Assembly (NCBI RefSeq): GCF_905404315.1
Contig: NC_066291.1
Span: forward strand, 10,317,501 to 10,381,500
Reading direction: 5' to 3'
DNA: 64,000 nucleotides
From: Leptidea sinapis
Lineage: Eukaryota; Arthropoda; Insecta; Lepidoptera; Pieridae
Part shown: in pieces, positions 1 to 11,176 of the stretch
Layout of the letters: every line of letters begins with the position of its first letter
How positions within the stretch are numbered: the first letter of the stretch is position 1
Notes under the pieces: generated by a model
Database searches by the model: none
The model's input: the letters and a program-made list of their open reading frames with translations, nothing else
Told to the model about the DNA's origin: nothing
Program-made: the position numbers and the translations under genes

Positions 1-3000
1 TAAAATAACAGAAAATGCCGTGATAATTGGGGCATTTGTTGTAGTGAATTTAATAAGCTTTTGTTAGGCAATTCCTTTTGTAAATTCTATACGAGTTTTG
101 TGTTTCAGTCTTGATCATTTGTGTTTTATTTGCAAAAAAAATACTGTATCTTTTTATATAACATATAAGTTAAGTACCTACTGAAATAATTAATATAACA
201 TTTAAAAAAGTGCCAACAACTTCCAGGCTAACTATAATATATGAAATCCGATACCTAATTAAATAGCTTGTGCTATTTTCTCCAATAAAACTTTTCTGTA
301 ATAATTTCCAAATTCTTGAATTGTTGTTTAAAAGCATAACAAAACTTTATACCCAATAAACAAATTAGTCACAATAGTATCTATTCTATTCATAATTATA
401 TTTTTATTCATATTTAATTGCAGATTTGTAAATTTGGGTAATCTACTACTTTTTTTAGTCAGTTGAAAATAATTTAACAGTTGAGTTCAGAATCAATATT
501 ATCGCTGAATGCGTGCAATTTTTTTTTTTTATAATTTGAATGACAAATATATTTAATACTGTTATTTTGTCCTTTCAGATTTTGCTGCAGTCCTTCTATA
601 GAAATTGTATTTAAGGTAAGATTAATTTTATCGTTATTATTACACACATTATAGTAAATAGTTAAATACACACAAAATTAATATTTTTCCCTCACTTTAT
701 TTTATAATTTATACTATCAGACAAACAAGTAATAAATTTATAACTACGACAGAACATACAATTTCAGACGGTCTTAAAATAGAGCGCTTAATAATTTTAT
801 CATAATATACGTTTTAATGTGCAAACTTCGGCTGTGTTCCAAATATTTCTGTCATTTCATAGCCAATAGATTAATTCAGTTGAAACGTAAGTATCGTCGT
901 AAAATATAATGAACATAAAAATGTACTAAAAATATTTGGCAAATACAAAACCATATTTATGAATGCGGACATTTACTGGAAAAAAGGATCGCGAAGGATT
1001 TTTATCGAGCTCAGTGTCGTCTTGCTGTTTCGTAGTGGAACAATCCTAATAACATGCCACAATTCATACTGATTTATACCGTCTCGTTATAATTGTTCGC
1101 TCGGCTGGCGCCCGTTGCACCGCAGTTGTTGCTTCTTGCAATTTTCATGCAACCGATCCGTGAGAATAGATTTATTATTTCTAGTAATTTACTCGACTTC
1201 CTTGTATTGTTGCGAGAGTAATTCAATTTGAAGACTGCTTCGCTAATTGAGCTTTGAACCTAATTTGCTCCTAGACGTTGCTACTAAGTCGTTGTTTTAT
1301 TTACTTTTATAAGTAAAGTATCCTCTCTGAAGCTTTGGATGAGGGTTGTTTTATTGAGACCAGCTTGTTTATTAGACGGTGAGCGACTTGGATAACATTT
1401 GAGAAATATTTCGTTGCCGCTACGGATTTTACCGTACTTAATTACACATAGTGTCTAATGCCGATTTACTCCATTGTTATTTTCAATGAGTTTGACATTG
1501 TATATCGAACTAAAACTACGATATAATTTTTGAACTACAAGCCAAAAGAGTTACTTTAATTACAATTTGGACTTTCTAAGAGTTTCGAAGTTTCAGTTTT
1601 ATTTATATTAATCTATTTCTTTATTTAGGCTATATAATAAATTAGGTAACATTTTCTTTAATAAAATTAAGTACAGAGTATTTCACGAATAAATATTGGT
1701 TTTAATACTGAGGTTAAGCCGTTCAGTTGTTATTTTTCATGTAAAGGAAATGAATTTTACCACAAATGATCACTAATAGCATTTTTCCGATATAATTGTT
1801 GTAAAATTTATTATTATTAACTTATCATCATAGCTCTGAAAATACAATCTATATGAATAAAATAATAAAGGTTTCAATTCGTGCGTGCATCACGGAAAAT
1901 TTACAAGATAGATTTCAATTAAATATTTTAAGATTTATTCCTTAGACACCTGGCCCTTATCTAAAGAAATATTATTACGATAACTTCAATTAATATAAAG
2001 TTATTAATATTTTATGTGTATTCATATGTGTACGCGGACGAAGTCGTGGGTAGGTAAAATTAGTAAGTTAAAATATACTCACATGTGTTCTGACAAAGAT
2101 ACAAAGACAGACAACTAAAAAAATTTACATTTTTTAATCCCTTTACCTTTAAGAGGTATGGAACCTTTTAAATTATAGACGCTTAGTTATTGATATTACT
2201 GATAGTCTCTCCGAAGTAGATTTCGTTGTAATAATATTTTGGGCTCAATTGCAATTTTGAGATTTGTTCAAACAGCTCCCGAAGTGTACATCTATGCCGA
2301 AGCTATATAACATAAAAACGCAAATACATTAGACTTTGTAATGATTCACTTCTCACTATTTGATGATTTAAAAATAACAGACAGTACTAAAACTGTTCTC
2401 ATTGTTAACTCGTAAATCACTCAACGCGTCTTTATCTCTCTCACTCATCTAATTGCGAGTTTGCGAACAAAACAATCAATCGTAAACTTTTATTTAACTT
2501 GTCTAAATAAAAAACAAGAACATAAATACTGCTGGCTTGGATTTCCAAGCAACTTGGAAGGTGGTTTGACTTCGTAATAGCTAATAGGGAAGAAAAATAC
2601 GTCGATGTAACCTCAGATCCTTAACACAAATAAAAAGTGGGCAATTTACTGTAGGGGAGTGAGTATAGTAGATATTATTATGGAGACAAATTTATACCTA
2701 ATCACAATTTATAAAGACGAGCCCTTAAAGGCCTGTCTTAGCACATACTACCAAAGTTAAAACTTCATCAAGGCAATGATAATAATCAGACAAAAAACAA
2801 AATATAACATTTTTTTCTATGGTATATTTTATCATTATTAAAACGCTTTTATAAGCTATATAACGGAATCCTTAACATAATTTTAAAACGTCTGTTTGAA
2901 TTGAAACTTCACCCACTCATCAAGGGTCGATAACGATACAACAATTTAGATAGCCAGTCCCACTTTTGTTGACTTTGTATGTAAGAATTAATCTTTGAAC

Positions 3001-3329
3001 GTCGTTTTCGGCTTCTTCAAAACGTGTGATAATTTGAAGCTATCTGTAGTTTCAGGTACAGATGGCAATGCAATATTTTTTATAGTCTATCTCTGTACCG
3101 AAAGACCAGCAAGACACGTGTAATGCGCACACCTAAAATTCAAATATTCATTGCAAACAACTATCAACGTATTTAAGACTAAAGAAGCAAAAGTAAATAA
3201 TAGTTTAAAAAAAGTAAAACCACAATCAAACTTAAAAGTGGACAATAATTGTCAATTAGTTTAAGTTTTTAATGATGATGATTTACAAAAAAAATATTTT
3301 ATTGTTAAAAAGCGTGAAAGTAAATTCTA
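1..3329. other. AT-rich DNA, no gene recognised
   Basis: Stop codons are dense in all frames and I recognise no protein motif, RNA fold or familiar repeat. A slightly more GC-balanced patch near 1000-1160 stands out from the AT-rich background but has no coding signature. This is probably intergenic or intronic DNA. Confidence 0.5.
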
Positions 3330-3602
3330 CTAGGATTGGTCGTTATTTGTATCTTGCTGTAATATAATGATTATTATAAAAACTATAAAAGTCGATTCGA
3401 CTTTTATAGATATAAATATCTTTAAAAGTCGAATATAGTCAACTCGAGAGACTTTATCTGAACGAGTATAACATAGCCGAGCATAACTGACCAGTCTCTT
3501 CATGTAGTTTTGTTGGTATTGAAACCAGCAGGACTCACTCAACTCACGATTTAAATTTTGTTTGAATTCTTGTATTAACCGCTTTTGAGTGGCTTGATCC
3601 AT
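3330..3602 (-). CDS. Unrecognised 90-codon ORF with possible splice signals
   Basis: An ATG-started frame of 90 codons on the minus strand begins MDQATQKRLIQEFKQ and has a charged, helix-like first 60 residues, then an isoleucine-rich end that looks non-coding. On the same strand an acceptor-like ATTTCAG|G lies near 3642, upstream of the ATG, and a donor-like GTGAGT lies about 57 nt into the frame. A short spliced exon carrying only the first 19 codons is therefore as likely as a 90-residue protein. I do not recognise the family. The distal part crosses a perfect palindrome (3383-3409), which argues against that part being coding. Confidence 0.2.
   Translation of the reverse strand: MDQATQKRLIQEFKQNLNRELSESCWFQYQQNYMKRLVSYARLCYTRSDKVSRVDYIRLLKIFISIKVESTFIVFIIIIILQQDTNNDQS
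3383..3409. repeat. Perfect 13-bp inverted repeat, 1-nt centre
   Basis: The arms CTATAAAAGTCGA and TCGACTTTTATAG flank a single T. A third partial match (AAAAGTCGAATAT) follows near 3424. It would extrude as a hairpin or cruciform; no function can be assigned. Confidence 0.85.
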
Positions 3603-3894
3603 TGGCGTTTCGTCGACGCCCCTTCATTGTAGCGGATTTATCCTGAAATTAATCTCATTCCTGGTGTCCAATTACAGTTCTAGCTAGCCTAGGCTAAATA
3701 GGCTTATCTAAAGGCCGATAGGAGAAACTAGTTTATCTTTATCTGTAGTGGTGTAACCTATCGCTTAAGGGAATAACTGATTTGACCTAGGCAAAACTGA
3801 TTTGTCCTAAAATCGGGCTTAGCCGGTAACTATCAAACTAAATTTATTGAATTAGGGAGTTTTTTTTCTGGAACACATAATCGTTCTCTCGTTC

Positions 3895-3972
3895 AAGAGT
3901 TCGGTGAGACAACAGCTCCTAAGGACGCCGTGTGTAGAGGCGAGACACGTCTTGTCAAATTGATTTCAGCAG
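3895..3972 (+). repeat. Decayed hammerhead-like repeat copy
   Basis: It aligns with the repeat at 20.8 kb: TTCGGTGAGACAACA, then CTAAGGA at 3920-3926, a GC-rich helix around GTGTGTA, then GAGGC and GAG followed by ACACG. Relative to the hammerhead core (CUGANGA...GAA) it has G5 changed to A and GAA changed to GAG, so it should be inactive. Confidence 0.55.
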
Positions 3973-4903
3973 GGCTTCATGCTACCACTTGTTCCTTCAG
4001 TCGAGAGTTCAGCGGGACGCGAATAACCTAAAAGTAGCTAGCAGGTGGTGCCTTCTGCATGTAGACTTACAAAACTTAGTGGAATTAACACTGATGATAT
4101 TAAATTTATTCATAACATTAAAAATAATGTGTATGACGTAAAGCGCCATTTGTTCCTAAGCAGTGGAAGTGTTTGAACTGACATCAAAAAAATCTAAAGG
4201 AATCAATTATGAGAAGAAAAATACATTTATACCTTTTAATGCCATGTTTAATGTTCAATTTAATGACAATGACACGGGTGTCATTCTTTCTTATAACTTC
4301 AAAGTAAGATAAAATATGTAATAACAATATTAACCTTAAAGAACTCTGCTTAAAGAACCGCAAGGAACAAAAAGTCAACAGAAACTCCATTATTTTGTAA
4401 ACAAGAGAATTATGTTAAACTCCCGCAAATTTAAAGCCATCATTGCAAAAAATTTGAATCCCTTAATAAAAGTTGAATATTTACTGACCCCTTTTCCGAC
4501 CCTGCGTTCACAAGGTTCTGCAAAATGTTGTCGCCGTCAATTGTAAACCTTGTCGTAATCTTTCACTTCACAATATTATTTTTGATTAGAGAATGCTTAA
4601 AACAATAAACTTGATAAAATAAGTATAACTCTGAAGCAATTAAACGCAGCGTTTATCGTTTAAACCAAGAATATTCACAATCCAAAATCCTTTCATTTTC
4701 TCTCTGACATTTATGAATATTAAAGCACGGAGAGGCTTGTTATTTAAATATTTTAACTAGAGTTGTTTCAGCGCAAACCTTTTATCAGCGTTCGATATTT
4801 AAAAGCTTTGTAAATAGATCTAGGCTGTTGGAAGCGTAATTGTATCCGACTATCTGATCCCGTATCAATATCAAGTAATCAAATCAACCACCTATATTTA
4901 AGA
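3973..4903. other. No gene recognised
   Basis: AT-rich sequence with scattered stops. The short frames here have no recognisable motif and poor composition for coding. Confidence 0.5.
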
Positions 4904-5121
4904 CTAGCTGACCCGGCAAACGTTGTTTTGCCATATAAAGTATAATTCACGCGATAATATTATAAACAATAGCCTATGTGTTATTCTGGTGTGTAAGCTA
5001 TATTATTGTAAAGTTTCATCAAAATCCATTCAGTAGTTTTTGCGTTAAAGAAGTTCAAACATACATCCAGACATACAAACTTTCACATTTATAATATTAA
5101 TTAATTATAATATTAATAGGA
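4904..5121 (-). mobile_element. Short non-autonomous Helitron
   Basis: Read on the minus strand it starts TCCTATTAATATTATAA and ends with a terminus containing CCGGGTCAGCTAG. It lies between A (4903) and T (5122), the expected Helitron target. It shares its 3' terminus with the unrelated-bodied Helitrons at 9.9 and 47.3 kb. At about 218 bp it carries no Rep/helicase coding and would depend on an autonomous relative. Confidence 0.75.
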
Positions 5122-5263
5122 TGAATTTTTTGCTTTTTTCATTGTCAAAGAAATGATACTTACGAATGTCATAAGTTATACTCATAAATTAATACCCACC
5201 ACATTGGATAGGTTGAGTTTTAATAAGAAGTGAAAAAAAAATAATGAAAAAGTTGAGAAAAAC

Positions 5264-5485
5264 ATAGTGCGGTTTTCAAAGAACTTTCTTCCACGCACAA
5301 CAAAGCTGTGGAATGAGCTTTCTGGTGGGGTATTGCCAGGACAACACGACATGTGTACCATTAAAAAACGCGCATACACCTTCCTTAAATGCCGGCAACG
5401 TGGTTCTTCTGGTGTTGCAAGAGAATGTGGGCGGTGGTTATCATTTAACACCAGGTGACCCGTACGCTCGTTTGTCCTCCATCGC
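5264..5485 (+). pseudogene. CR1/Jockey-type LINE 3' end, RT C-terminus
   Basis: The frame reads VRFSKNFLPRTTKLWNEL and TIKKRAYTFLKCRQR, the C-terminal tail of a reverse-transcriptase ORF2 seen in many copies in this window (compare 7.3-7.9 kb). The typical 3' UTR (tggtgttgcaagagaatgtgggcggtgg ... gtacgctcgtttgtcctcc, abbreviated) follows. It is 5' truncated, so only the last 65 codons or so survive, as is usual for incomplete target-primed reverse transcription. Confidence 0.85.
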
Positions 5486-6018
5486 TGAATTCTGAGTTTC
5501 GAACTGTATTAAATATATCCAGAACTGCACAGTAAACAAAATATGTATTTTAAATAATCCTGCTATTTTTTATTTTATTTTTTAAGTAAAGGTACCAACG
5601 AAATCAAATCAGTGTTAACGAGTACACAGCAATTAAGTGTCGTCGCACCGTTCCTCTTACTCTACCCACACAAACACACAATCGTATCTTACATTGTTTG
5701 TGCATCCAACTTCATGTTGTTGGAGTTAATTCGATTCTTATTTCATTCGTAAGGTTCGTTAAAAATGTTTATTGGGGAGGTAAGGTTGTATACAGTACTC
5801 GAGCGGAAATAATCATAGGTATTCACTCTTATTTTGTTCGGGTAAAATGTTTTTAACTGGGCTTTAAACTTCATGAATATCCTATAATCTTCTATAAGTA
5901 TTGGAGTAACTAATTATACAATATCGCAATTTTCTGCTAGAACATCTTAGGATTAAGAGTGAATAAATAAAAAAATAATATTATAAATAATAAAATATAT
6001 TTACTTCAAATGTTGTGA
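5486..6018. other. No gene recognised
   Basis: AT-rich DNA between a LINE tail and the hammerhead-like repeat. No motif was seen. Confidence 0.5.
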
Positions 6019-6019
6019 G

Positions 6020-6135
6020 ACTTCTTGAGTGTAAATTCCGCTAAGATTCGTCTCCAATCAATTCGACACGTGTTTCGCCTCTACACGAGGCATCCTCAGG
6101 AGATGTTGACTCGCCAAATTCTGGCACGAGACTTA
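6020..6135 (-). ncRNA. Hammerhead-ribozyme-like repeat, intact core
   Basis: On the minus strand the motif reads CTGAGGA (6099-6093), one extra T, helix II GCCTC/GAGGC with loop GTGTA, then GAA (6076-6074), a short helix III ACAC/GTGT, and C17 at 6065. Predicted cleavage is between 6065 and 6064. All invariant core bases of a type I hammerhead (CUGANGA, GAA, cleavable C) are present. Helix I is only partly paired here (GTCAACATCTC against GAATTGATTGG), so activity is uncertain. Downstream it keeps the family's 3' segment (gcggaatttacactc). The family is dispersed, with further copies at 3.9, 16.1, 20.8 and 24.4 kb, and is probably a non-autonomous retroelement. Confidence 0.6.
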
Positions 6136-6633
6136 AAAAAATACAGTCGAATTGAGAACCTCATCTTTTTTTGAAGTCGGTAAAAATTTCACACAAATGA
6201 TAACATCTTTTTTCGAAGTTATACACTTTAAATTTAAATAAACCTTGCAAAAGATCATTTAGATAAATTCTCAACGAAATTCATATTCAAGAAATAAATG
6301 TTGCACCAAAATGAATAAATTATAAACAATGCGAATATAAACTTATAAAATAAAATTCAAATCCCATTACACGCATGGCGAGCTTTATTTGAAAACCTAA
6401 ATTGGTTTCATGGTATTTAAATACGAAAAAATATCTTCCATTTTAAAACGTTTTAGCTATCTATGCAATCAGCACGAATGGCCCGGTAAATTCTAGTGTT
6501 TTGGAATATAAACCTATCTTTGATAAACTAAGTTGCAACTTACTAGAAATATTTAGTAGAAGACACCAGCTTTGTGTATATCTGATATTTCGTGTGTAAA
6601 GAGGCTTAACATGATGGTGCGTGAAACTCCCTG

Positions 6634-6705
6634 CCTATTGCAATGCAGATCCGCTCGGGATTATTGAAAAACCTTGTCACTTTGAGAAATACGATGTTAA
6701 GTCTT
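6634..6705 (-). repeat. Degenerate SINE-like repeat fragment
   Basis: The reverse complement (gacttaacatcgta ... gagcggatctgcattgcaat, abbreviated) matches the middle of the 300-bp SINE-like family seen best at 38818-39128. Both ends are missing. Confidence 0.5.
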
Positions 6706-6778
6706 ATTAGCCCAAGCTACGACGCGCTTCTAACCTGAAAGAAAAGTGCTTGCACACTACTACCTAAGCCACGAAGTC

Positions 6779-6797
6779 TATATATATATATATATAT
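6779..6797. repeat. (TA)n microsatellite
   Basis: About nine TA units in a row. Confidence 0.95.
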
Positions 6798-6979
6798 TTA
6801 ATTCTATGTGGCTTATAAGATTGCGTATGAAAACGTATTAAATAACCAAATCTATGTTTTCCTAAATATTTTTTCAAGATCTATTTTGGCTTATTAACTA
6901 TGTACTGTGCGAGTGTTATCCTTTTATATAAATATAATATAAATTAAAATACTTGAATAAATATTTTCTACCAGACTTA

Positions 6980-7165
6980 TCAGTGTTAAGTGGAGTTGTT
7001 CTGCTTAGTACCAGAAGCCAATTTCCACCCGCAGTTTTCCCGTACGGATACGACGTAGGGAGCTTCAAGCATTTCTCCTGGTGTTGCGGATGTCCATGAG
7101 CGGTTTCCTCACCACCTCCCACCACGTGAGCCTTATCCATTTGCCCCCTCTTTCATTCTTATTAC
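6980..7165 (+). mobile_element. LINE 3' end with internal loss
   Basis: TGCTTAGTACCAGAAGCC, then CCCGCAGTTTTCCCG and a tail gttgcggatgtccatgag ... gcgg ... cccgtgagcc-type sequence match the 3' end of the LINE copy at 58.1-58.25 kb. The coding remnant is only about 20 codons and a deletion joins it to the 3' UTR. Confidence 0.65.
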
Positions 7166-7321
7166 TACTTACTATTTAACTTGACGTTTCATGACTTTTT
7201 CAGCCTCAAGTTTACAGGAGGACAGTCAGACCAATTAGACTTATTTTAATCCTTAAAAGTTTTTTATTAAAAAAAATATTAAGGAATACATATTACTAGC
7301 GGGATTGAATATAATTAAGTA

Positions 7322-7905
7322 AACACTTTAAGCCGGCCCACATTCTAGCGCTGTACAAAGCGCAGGTCCGGCCACACATGGAGTATTGCTGTCATCTCTG
7401 GTCTGGCGCACCCCAGTATCAGCTCGATCCATTTGACCGCGTGCAACGCAGAGCAGCGCGTATTGTCGGGGACCCAGTACTCTGTGAACGGCTGGATCAC
7501 TTGGCGTTGCGTAGAGACGTCGCTTCATTGTGTGTCTTCTACCGCATTTATCACGGGGAGTGTTCCGAAGAGCTGTTTTACCCAATTCCTGCCGCCGAAT
7601 TCCACCTTCGCACGACACGCCACAAGTTAGGATATCATCCTCACCATCTGGATGTGTGGCGGTCCTCCACAGTGCGGTTTACAAGGAGCTTTCTCCCTCG
7701 TACTACAAAGCTGTGGAATGAGCTTCCTTGTGCGGTGTTTCCGGGACGATACGACATGGGTACCTTCAAAAAAAGCGCGTACACCTTCCTTAAAGGCCGG
7801 CAACGCTCCTGTGATTCCTCTGGTGTTGCAAGAGAGTATGGGCGGTGGTGATCACTTAACAACAGGTGACCCGTACGCTCGTTTGTCCTCCTATTCCATA
7901 AAAAA
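7322..7905 (+). pseudogene. LINE ORF2 C-terminal fragment (CR1/Jockey type)
   Basis: An open frame of about 175 codons runs from LALYKAQVRPHMEYC through FDRVQRRAARIVGD, LALRRDVASLCVFYRIYH and LPRTTKLWNELPCAVF to a stop at 7849-7851. This is the post-catalytic C-terminal region of a non-LTR retrotransposon polymerase (normally about 900-1000 residues). The RT catalytic motifs are absent because the copy is 5' truncated. It is among the best preserved copies in the window, with no internal stop, so insertion was probably fairly recent. The 3' UTR runs to an A-rich end at about 7905. Confidence 0.9.
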
Positions 7906-7984
7906 AAAATTAAATTAAATTACCGAATTCAAACACACAAAAGCTTAGATACAAGTCAATCTATTAGTCGCAGGTATATTGTCA

Positions 7985-8290
7985 AAGTCGTGATATTATA
8001 ATTTCACTAGTGATATTATAATTACACTGTAGATTGTCAATCGACTTCATTTCTTACAATTTAAGGGCCTGGTTTTAGTGACATTGTAATGTCACGTGCA
8101 CACTTTAGTGATATTATAATAAATCTCGATATATCAAGAATGAGGTTGTAAGTCTCACAAGACGTCGAGCGTTCTGATTGGTCAATTTTTTTTCATACGC
8201 TATTTAAAAAACAATAATAGTAAGCATTGGAGCGTGTATGCAATTTCCTGTTAATTATAATATCACTATTGAATTTGTAATATCAAGGTT
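7985..8290. mobile_element. MITE-like block with repeated GTGATATTATAAT
   Basis: The 13-mer GTGATATTATAAT occurs at 7990-8002, 8010-8022 and 8108-8120, and inverted at 8254-8266. GTGACATTGTAATGTCAC (8079-8096) is a near-perfect palindrome. Direct plus inverted subterminal motifs without coding suggest a non-autonomous DNA transposon, but I cannot define exact ends or target duplications. Confidence 0.4.
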
Positions 8291-8579
8291 TTGATAATAT
8301 ACCTACGCCATAATAACACACAAAATGCCTATATGCCGAAAGAAACGTCTGCTAGTCTCCCTTGTATCCTATATTTTTATGGAGATTTCCTACCTCTCGT
8401 CAACATCACCACATTACATTGTTCTCAGTGAAACTATTCTAGGATATATAAAATATTGTAATTTTTATATTTTATTTAAATTAATTTTTTTCTATAGTGT
8501 TGTATTTGTTTGTTTCTTTAATAAATAAATAAATAATTAGTACAATGGTACTATTTTCATAACAACCTTTTAGCTAGCT

Positions 8580-9042
8580 ATATATTGGAAGCATGTATGT
8601 TTGTTAAAAAACATAAAAAATTGTTTAAAACTATTAGACAGGTTCATACACGCTGCACCAGAAATAGTCATACACTGGTTTTGGATAGACCACAACGTAC
8701 TTCATTGCTTCAACGTAACGCATACGGAATGTGCGTTAAATTATTTAATAAAATACCCGAATGTGTACAAAATTTACCCGAATGTAAATTTAGACTAACT
8801 CTTAAAAAAATTCTATTGAAAGCAGTATATTATAATGTGAATTCTTGAATTGTCACATTGATTATTATAATTTCTTATTATTATAATTTCTTATTTATAT
8901 AAATAATTGTAAATCTCTGACATATGCATGCTTTGTATAGAGCTGAATAGCATACTGTAAACATTTGTACTATACCATCTTGTAATGAAACCTATTCAAT
9001 GCAAATAAAGTTTATCTTGTCTTATCTTATCTTATCTTATGT
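8580..9042 (+). pseudogene. LINE 3' end with (TTATC)n tail
   Basis: An 87-codon frame includes VHTRCTRNSHTLVLDRPQR and GMCVKLFNKIPECVQNLP, resembling the extreme C-terminus of RT proteins of another LINE lineage (pattern: H-TRN...L..P..R....Q...Y.G...FN.LP). After the stop (8846-8848) a 3' UTR leads to AATAAAG and a CTTAT pentanucleotide tail (9012-9040). A simple-repeat tail in place of poly(A) separates it from the other LINEs here. It is 5' truncated. Confidence 0.75.
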
Positions 9043-9880
9043 ACACTTAGTTATCTTCTTGCCATATTTTGTGAAATATTATATTATATTAATATAAGTT
9101 TAATCTAAAAGTGTTTCTCATCAATTCTATTTCACCAAATATTACTTACTGTACAAATAAATTGTTGTAATAATAAAAGAAATGTTTATTTTTAAAATTC
9201 CATCATAAGATCTGAACTTTCAAATGAGAAAAAATCAAAATCATTCCATAGGCGATTGTACCAAATATGAAAAATTCACACAATGTATGGAAAACCTCCT
9301 TTTTTCTTTTATTGAAATCTGTTAATGAAAATTATTTTGGAGTAAAAAAATATGGTTTTTACTGTGAAAATACTTACTCCATAGCACTTCGGTGCTTTTC
9401 AATAAGTTCAGTATCTAAGAAATACTCAAGATAAGAGTATTATTAATTTCACTTAGTTTAGTAAATCCCTCGGTCAGACATAAAAGTTAGAAAGCACAAT
9501 ATCACTTCTCTTCCGATATTACGAGTACATTCCCGTCCCAAGCGTGTTCTCTCCGCGTTGGCTATATAATGTAACCCACCCTTCTTCATAACATGAGATA
9601 ACCTTGTGGGATTCATAAGATAATGAATTTGACCATTTCTAGGTTAGCCCATAAAACGACCTCTATTATTATCCTCTTTCTTCTAAGTGCTGATATTTTG
9701 TACAGAAAGCTATTGTGTCCATTATTATATAATATTTTATGTCTACACATGTGAAGACCTCACATGATTTGTGATACCTTGATATAACAGAGCTCAAAGA
9801 GATTAGAAAATTATATTGTATACATTTTAAGTCATTTGTTTCAATTAGGTTTGTTATAATAATATGTTCTTGTTTTATAA
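9043..9880. other. No gene recognised
   Basis: AT-rich sequence. Short repeated-looking stretches are present but no identifiable element. Confidence 0.5.
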
Positions 9881-10247
9881 TCTTAATATATATAAATTAC
9901 GTGACACGTTGTTTGTTCCGCGATGGACTCCTAAACTAATGAACGGATTTTAATGGGGATTACTTCATGGAGTGCAGTTTGGTCCAACTTGAGAGATTGG
10001 ATATTTTTATTTCGATTTGAGACCCATAATTATTTTTATTTTCTATATTTGTTTTGTATGAAAATATTTTCTATGAGAGAATTTTGTGACGCACGGTTTG
10101 ACAGTTCCGCTGTGAAACAATTTCATTATAACAACAGGGAGCATTTTTTAAGAAAAAATTCTTGATTTTTTGGATTATTATTGGCAAATTCCTATTAAAC
10201 AGTATTTTTTTTATTATCTACAGAACAACGTCTGCCGGGTCAGCTAG
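9881..10247 (+). mobile_element. Non-autonomous Helitron, full length
   Basis: It begins TCTTAATATATATAAATTAC and ends CCGGGTCAGCTAG, bounded by A at 9880 and T at 10248. No target duplication is expected or seen. Close relatives are at 51681-52029 (complete), 31470-31762 (3' truncated, minus) and 53414-53604 (3' half, minus). It has no coding capacity; the 70-codon frame inside is a by-product. Confidence 0.8.
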
Positions 10248-10594
10248 TTAATTTATAATTATTAACTTACTCGAATAAGTCGTAATCTTTGAGTATTTTT
10301 GATGCATCAGTTTTGCATAAATTTGTAATTAAAATAGTCTATAAAACGATAATTCGATTAGTGTTTATTTAAAAGAGCATTAAAGCTCAACCTTTTTCGA
10401 AAGCTTTTGACATTAGCACGTATATTTTTTTGACCTAAATGAATGAAGCAATTTGATTTGAATTTATTTATTCGATTAAGATTGGTGTTTGAGTAAATCA
10501 AACTTTAAAAAGTTACAGAATGTGTACTGATTCTCGCATGCCGCGGACACTTGGCGTCATGCAGTAATTGCATTGCAAGCATTGTTGTATTTTT

Positions 10595-10640
10595 AAGTTT
10601 CTTCAAGAATCCTGAAGGGCACTGCATTGTAATAGGCTTC
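10595..10640 (+). repeat. SINE-like repeat 3' fragment
   Basis: TTCTTCAAGAATCCTGA followed by gggcactgcattgtaatagg matches the distal part of the 38.8-kb SINE-like family. Confidence 0.5.
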
Positions 10641-10665
10641 TCATATGTTATGACATCAGGTGAAT

Positions 10666-10711
10666 GAATTGTTTAAAGACCAATATTGGCGGAATTAACA
10701 CTAAAGAAAAC
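10666..10711 (+). repeat. Downstream segment of the hammerhead-like family
   Basis: GAATTGTTTAAAGACC and the following ATATTGGCGGAATTAACAC match 20842-20887 almost base for base. The match starts precisely at the base after the predicted hammerhead cleavage site; upstream sequence is unrelated. Confidence 0.7.
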
Positions 10712-11014
10712 TTTTTCTATGGCTTAGTTAAATATCATGTCATTTTCAACTATAACTGAGATATCACTCAACATATGAATGTTTTTGTTGATATAAAATA
10801 TTCCTACTGTGTTTGTATTAGTGTATACCGTGTTGGTGGAATTTATCAAATAAATAAAGTGAATATTCAAAACGCAATACCTGTTACAAGCTATATAGTA
10901 TTAGTGGTAAGAATTGTATCATTTACTGCATTAATGTGTAATTATATTGGTATTTTCCAAGTCCTGTTGTCCTGACACAATCCTGGTTTGAGTGATTCTA
11001 AATCCTATAACTAA
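10712..11014. other. No gene recognised
   Basis: AT-rich, with a 66-codon frame lacking any motif. Confidence 0.5.
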
Positions 11015-11046
11015 TACACAAATTAAATTTGAAAAACAAAATTTTA

Positions 11047-11120
11047 TGAACGATGCGGGATTCGAACCCACGACCTCCGGCGTTCCGTGCCGGTGCTCTA
11101 ACCAACTGAGCTAACCGTTC
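11047..11120 (-). tRNA. tRNA-like element, anticodon GGA, probably not functional
   Basis: A 74-nt cloverleaf: acceptor GAACGGT/ATCGTTC (7 pairs), D arm GCTC/GAGC, anticodon stem CCGGC/GCCGG with loop ACGGAAC, a 5-nt variable region, T arm GTGGG/CCCGC with loop TTCGAAT. The anticodon would be GGA (Ser), but serine tRNAs have a long variable arm, and position 33 is C where U is nearly invariant. It is embedded in a dispersed element with constant flanks on both sides (other copies at 11.2, 28.6 and 46.1 kb), so it is best read as the tRNA-derived head of a SINE-like repeat. Confidence 0.65.
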
Positions 11121-11176
11121 GAGTACCGCCTCGTTATAAAATTCTGTTTGCTTTGTTCAACTCTCAGGCGGTACTC

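Noticed and set aside
9012..9040. Telomere-like or CRISPR-like short repeats
   Set aside because: The CTTAT units are the simple-repeat tail of a LINE; no spacer-repeat structure and no TTAGG arrays occur anywhere in the window.
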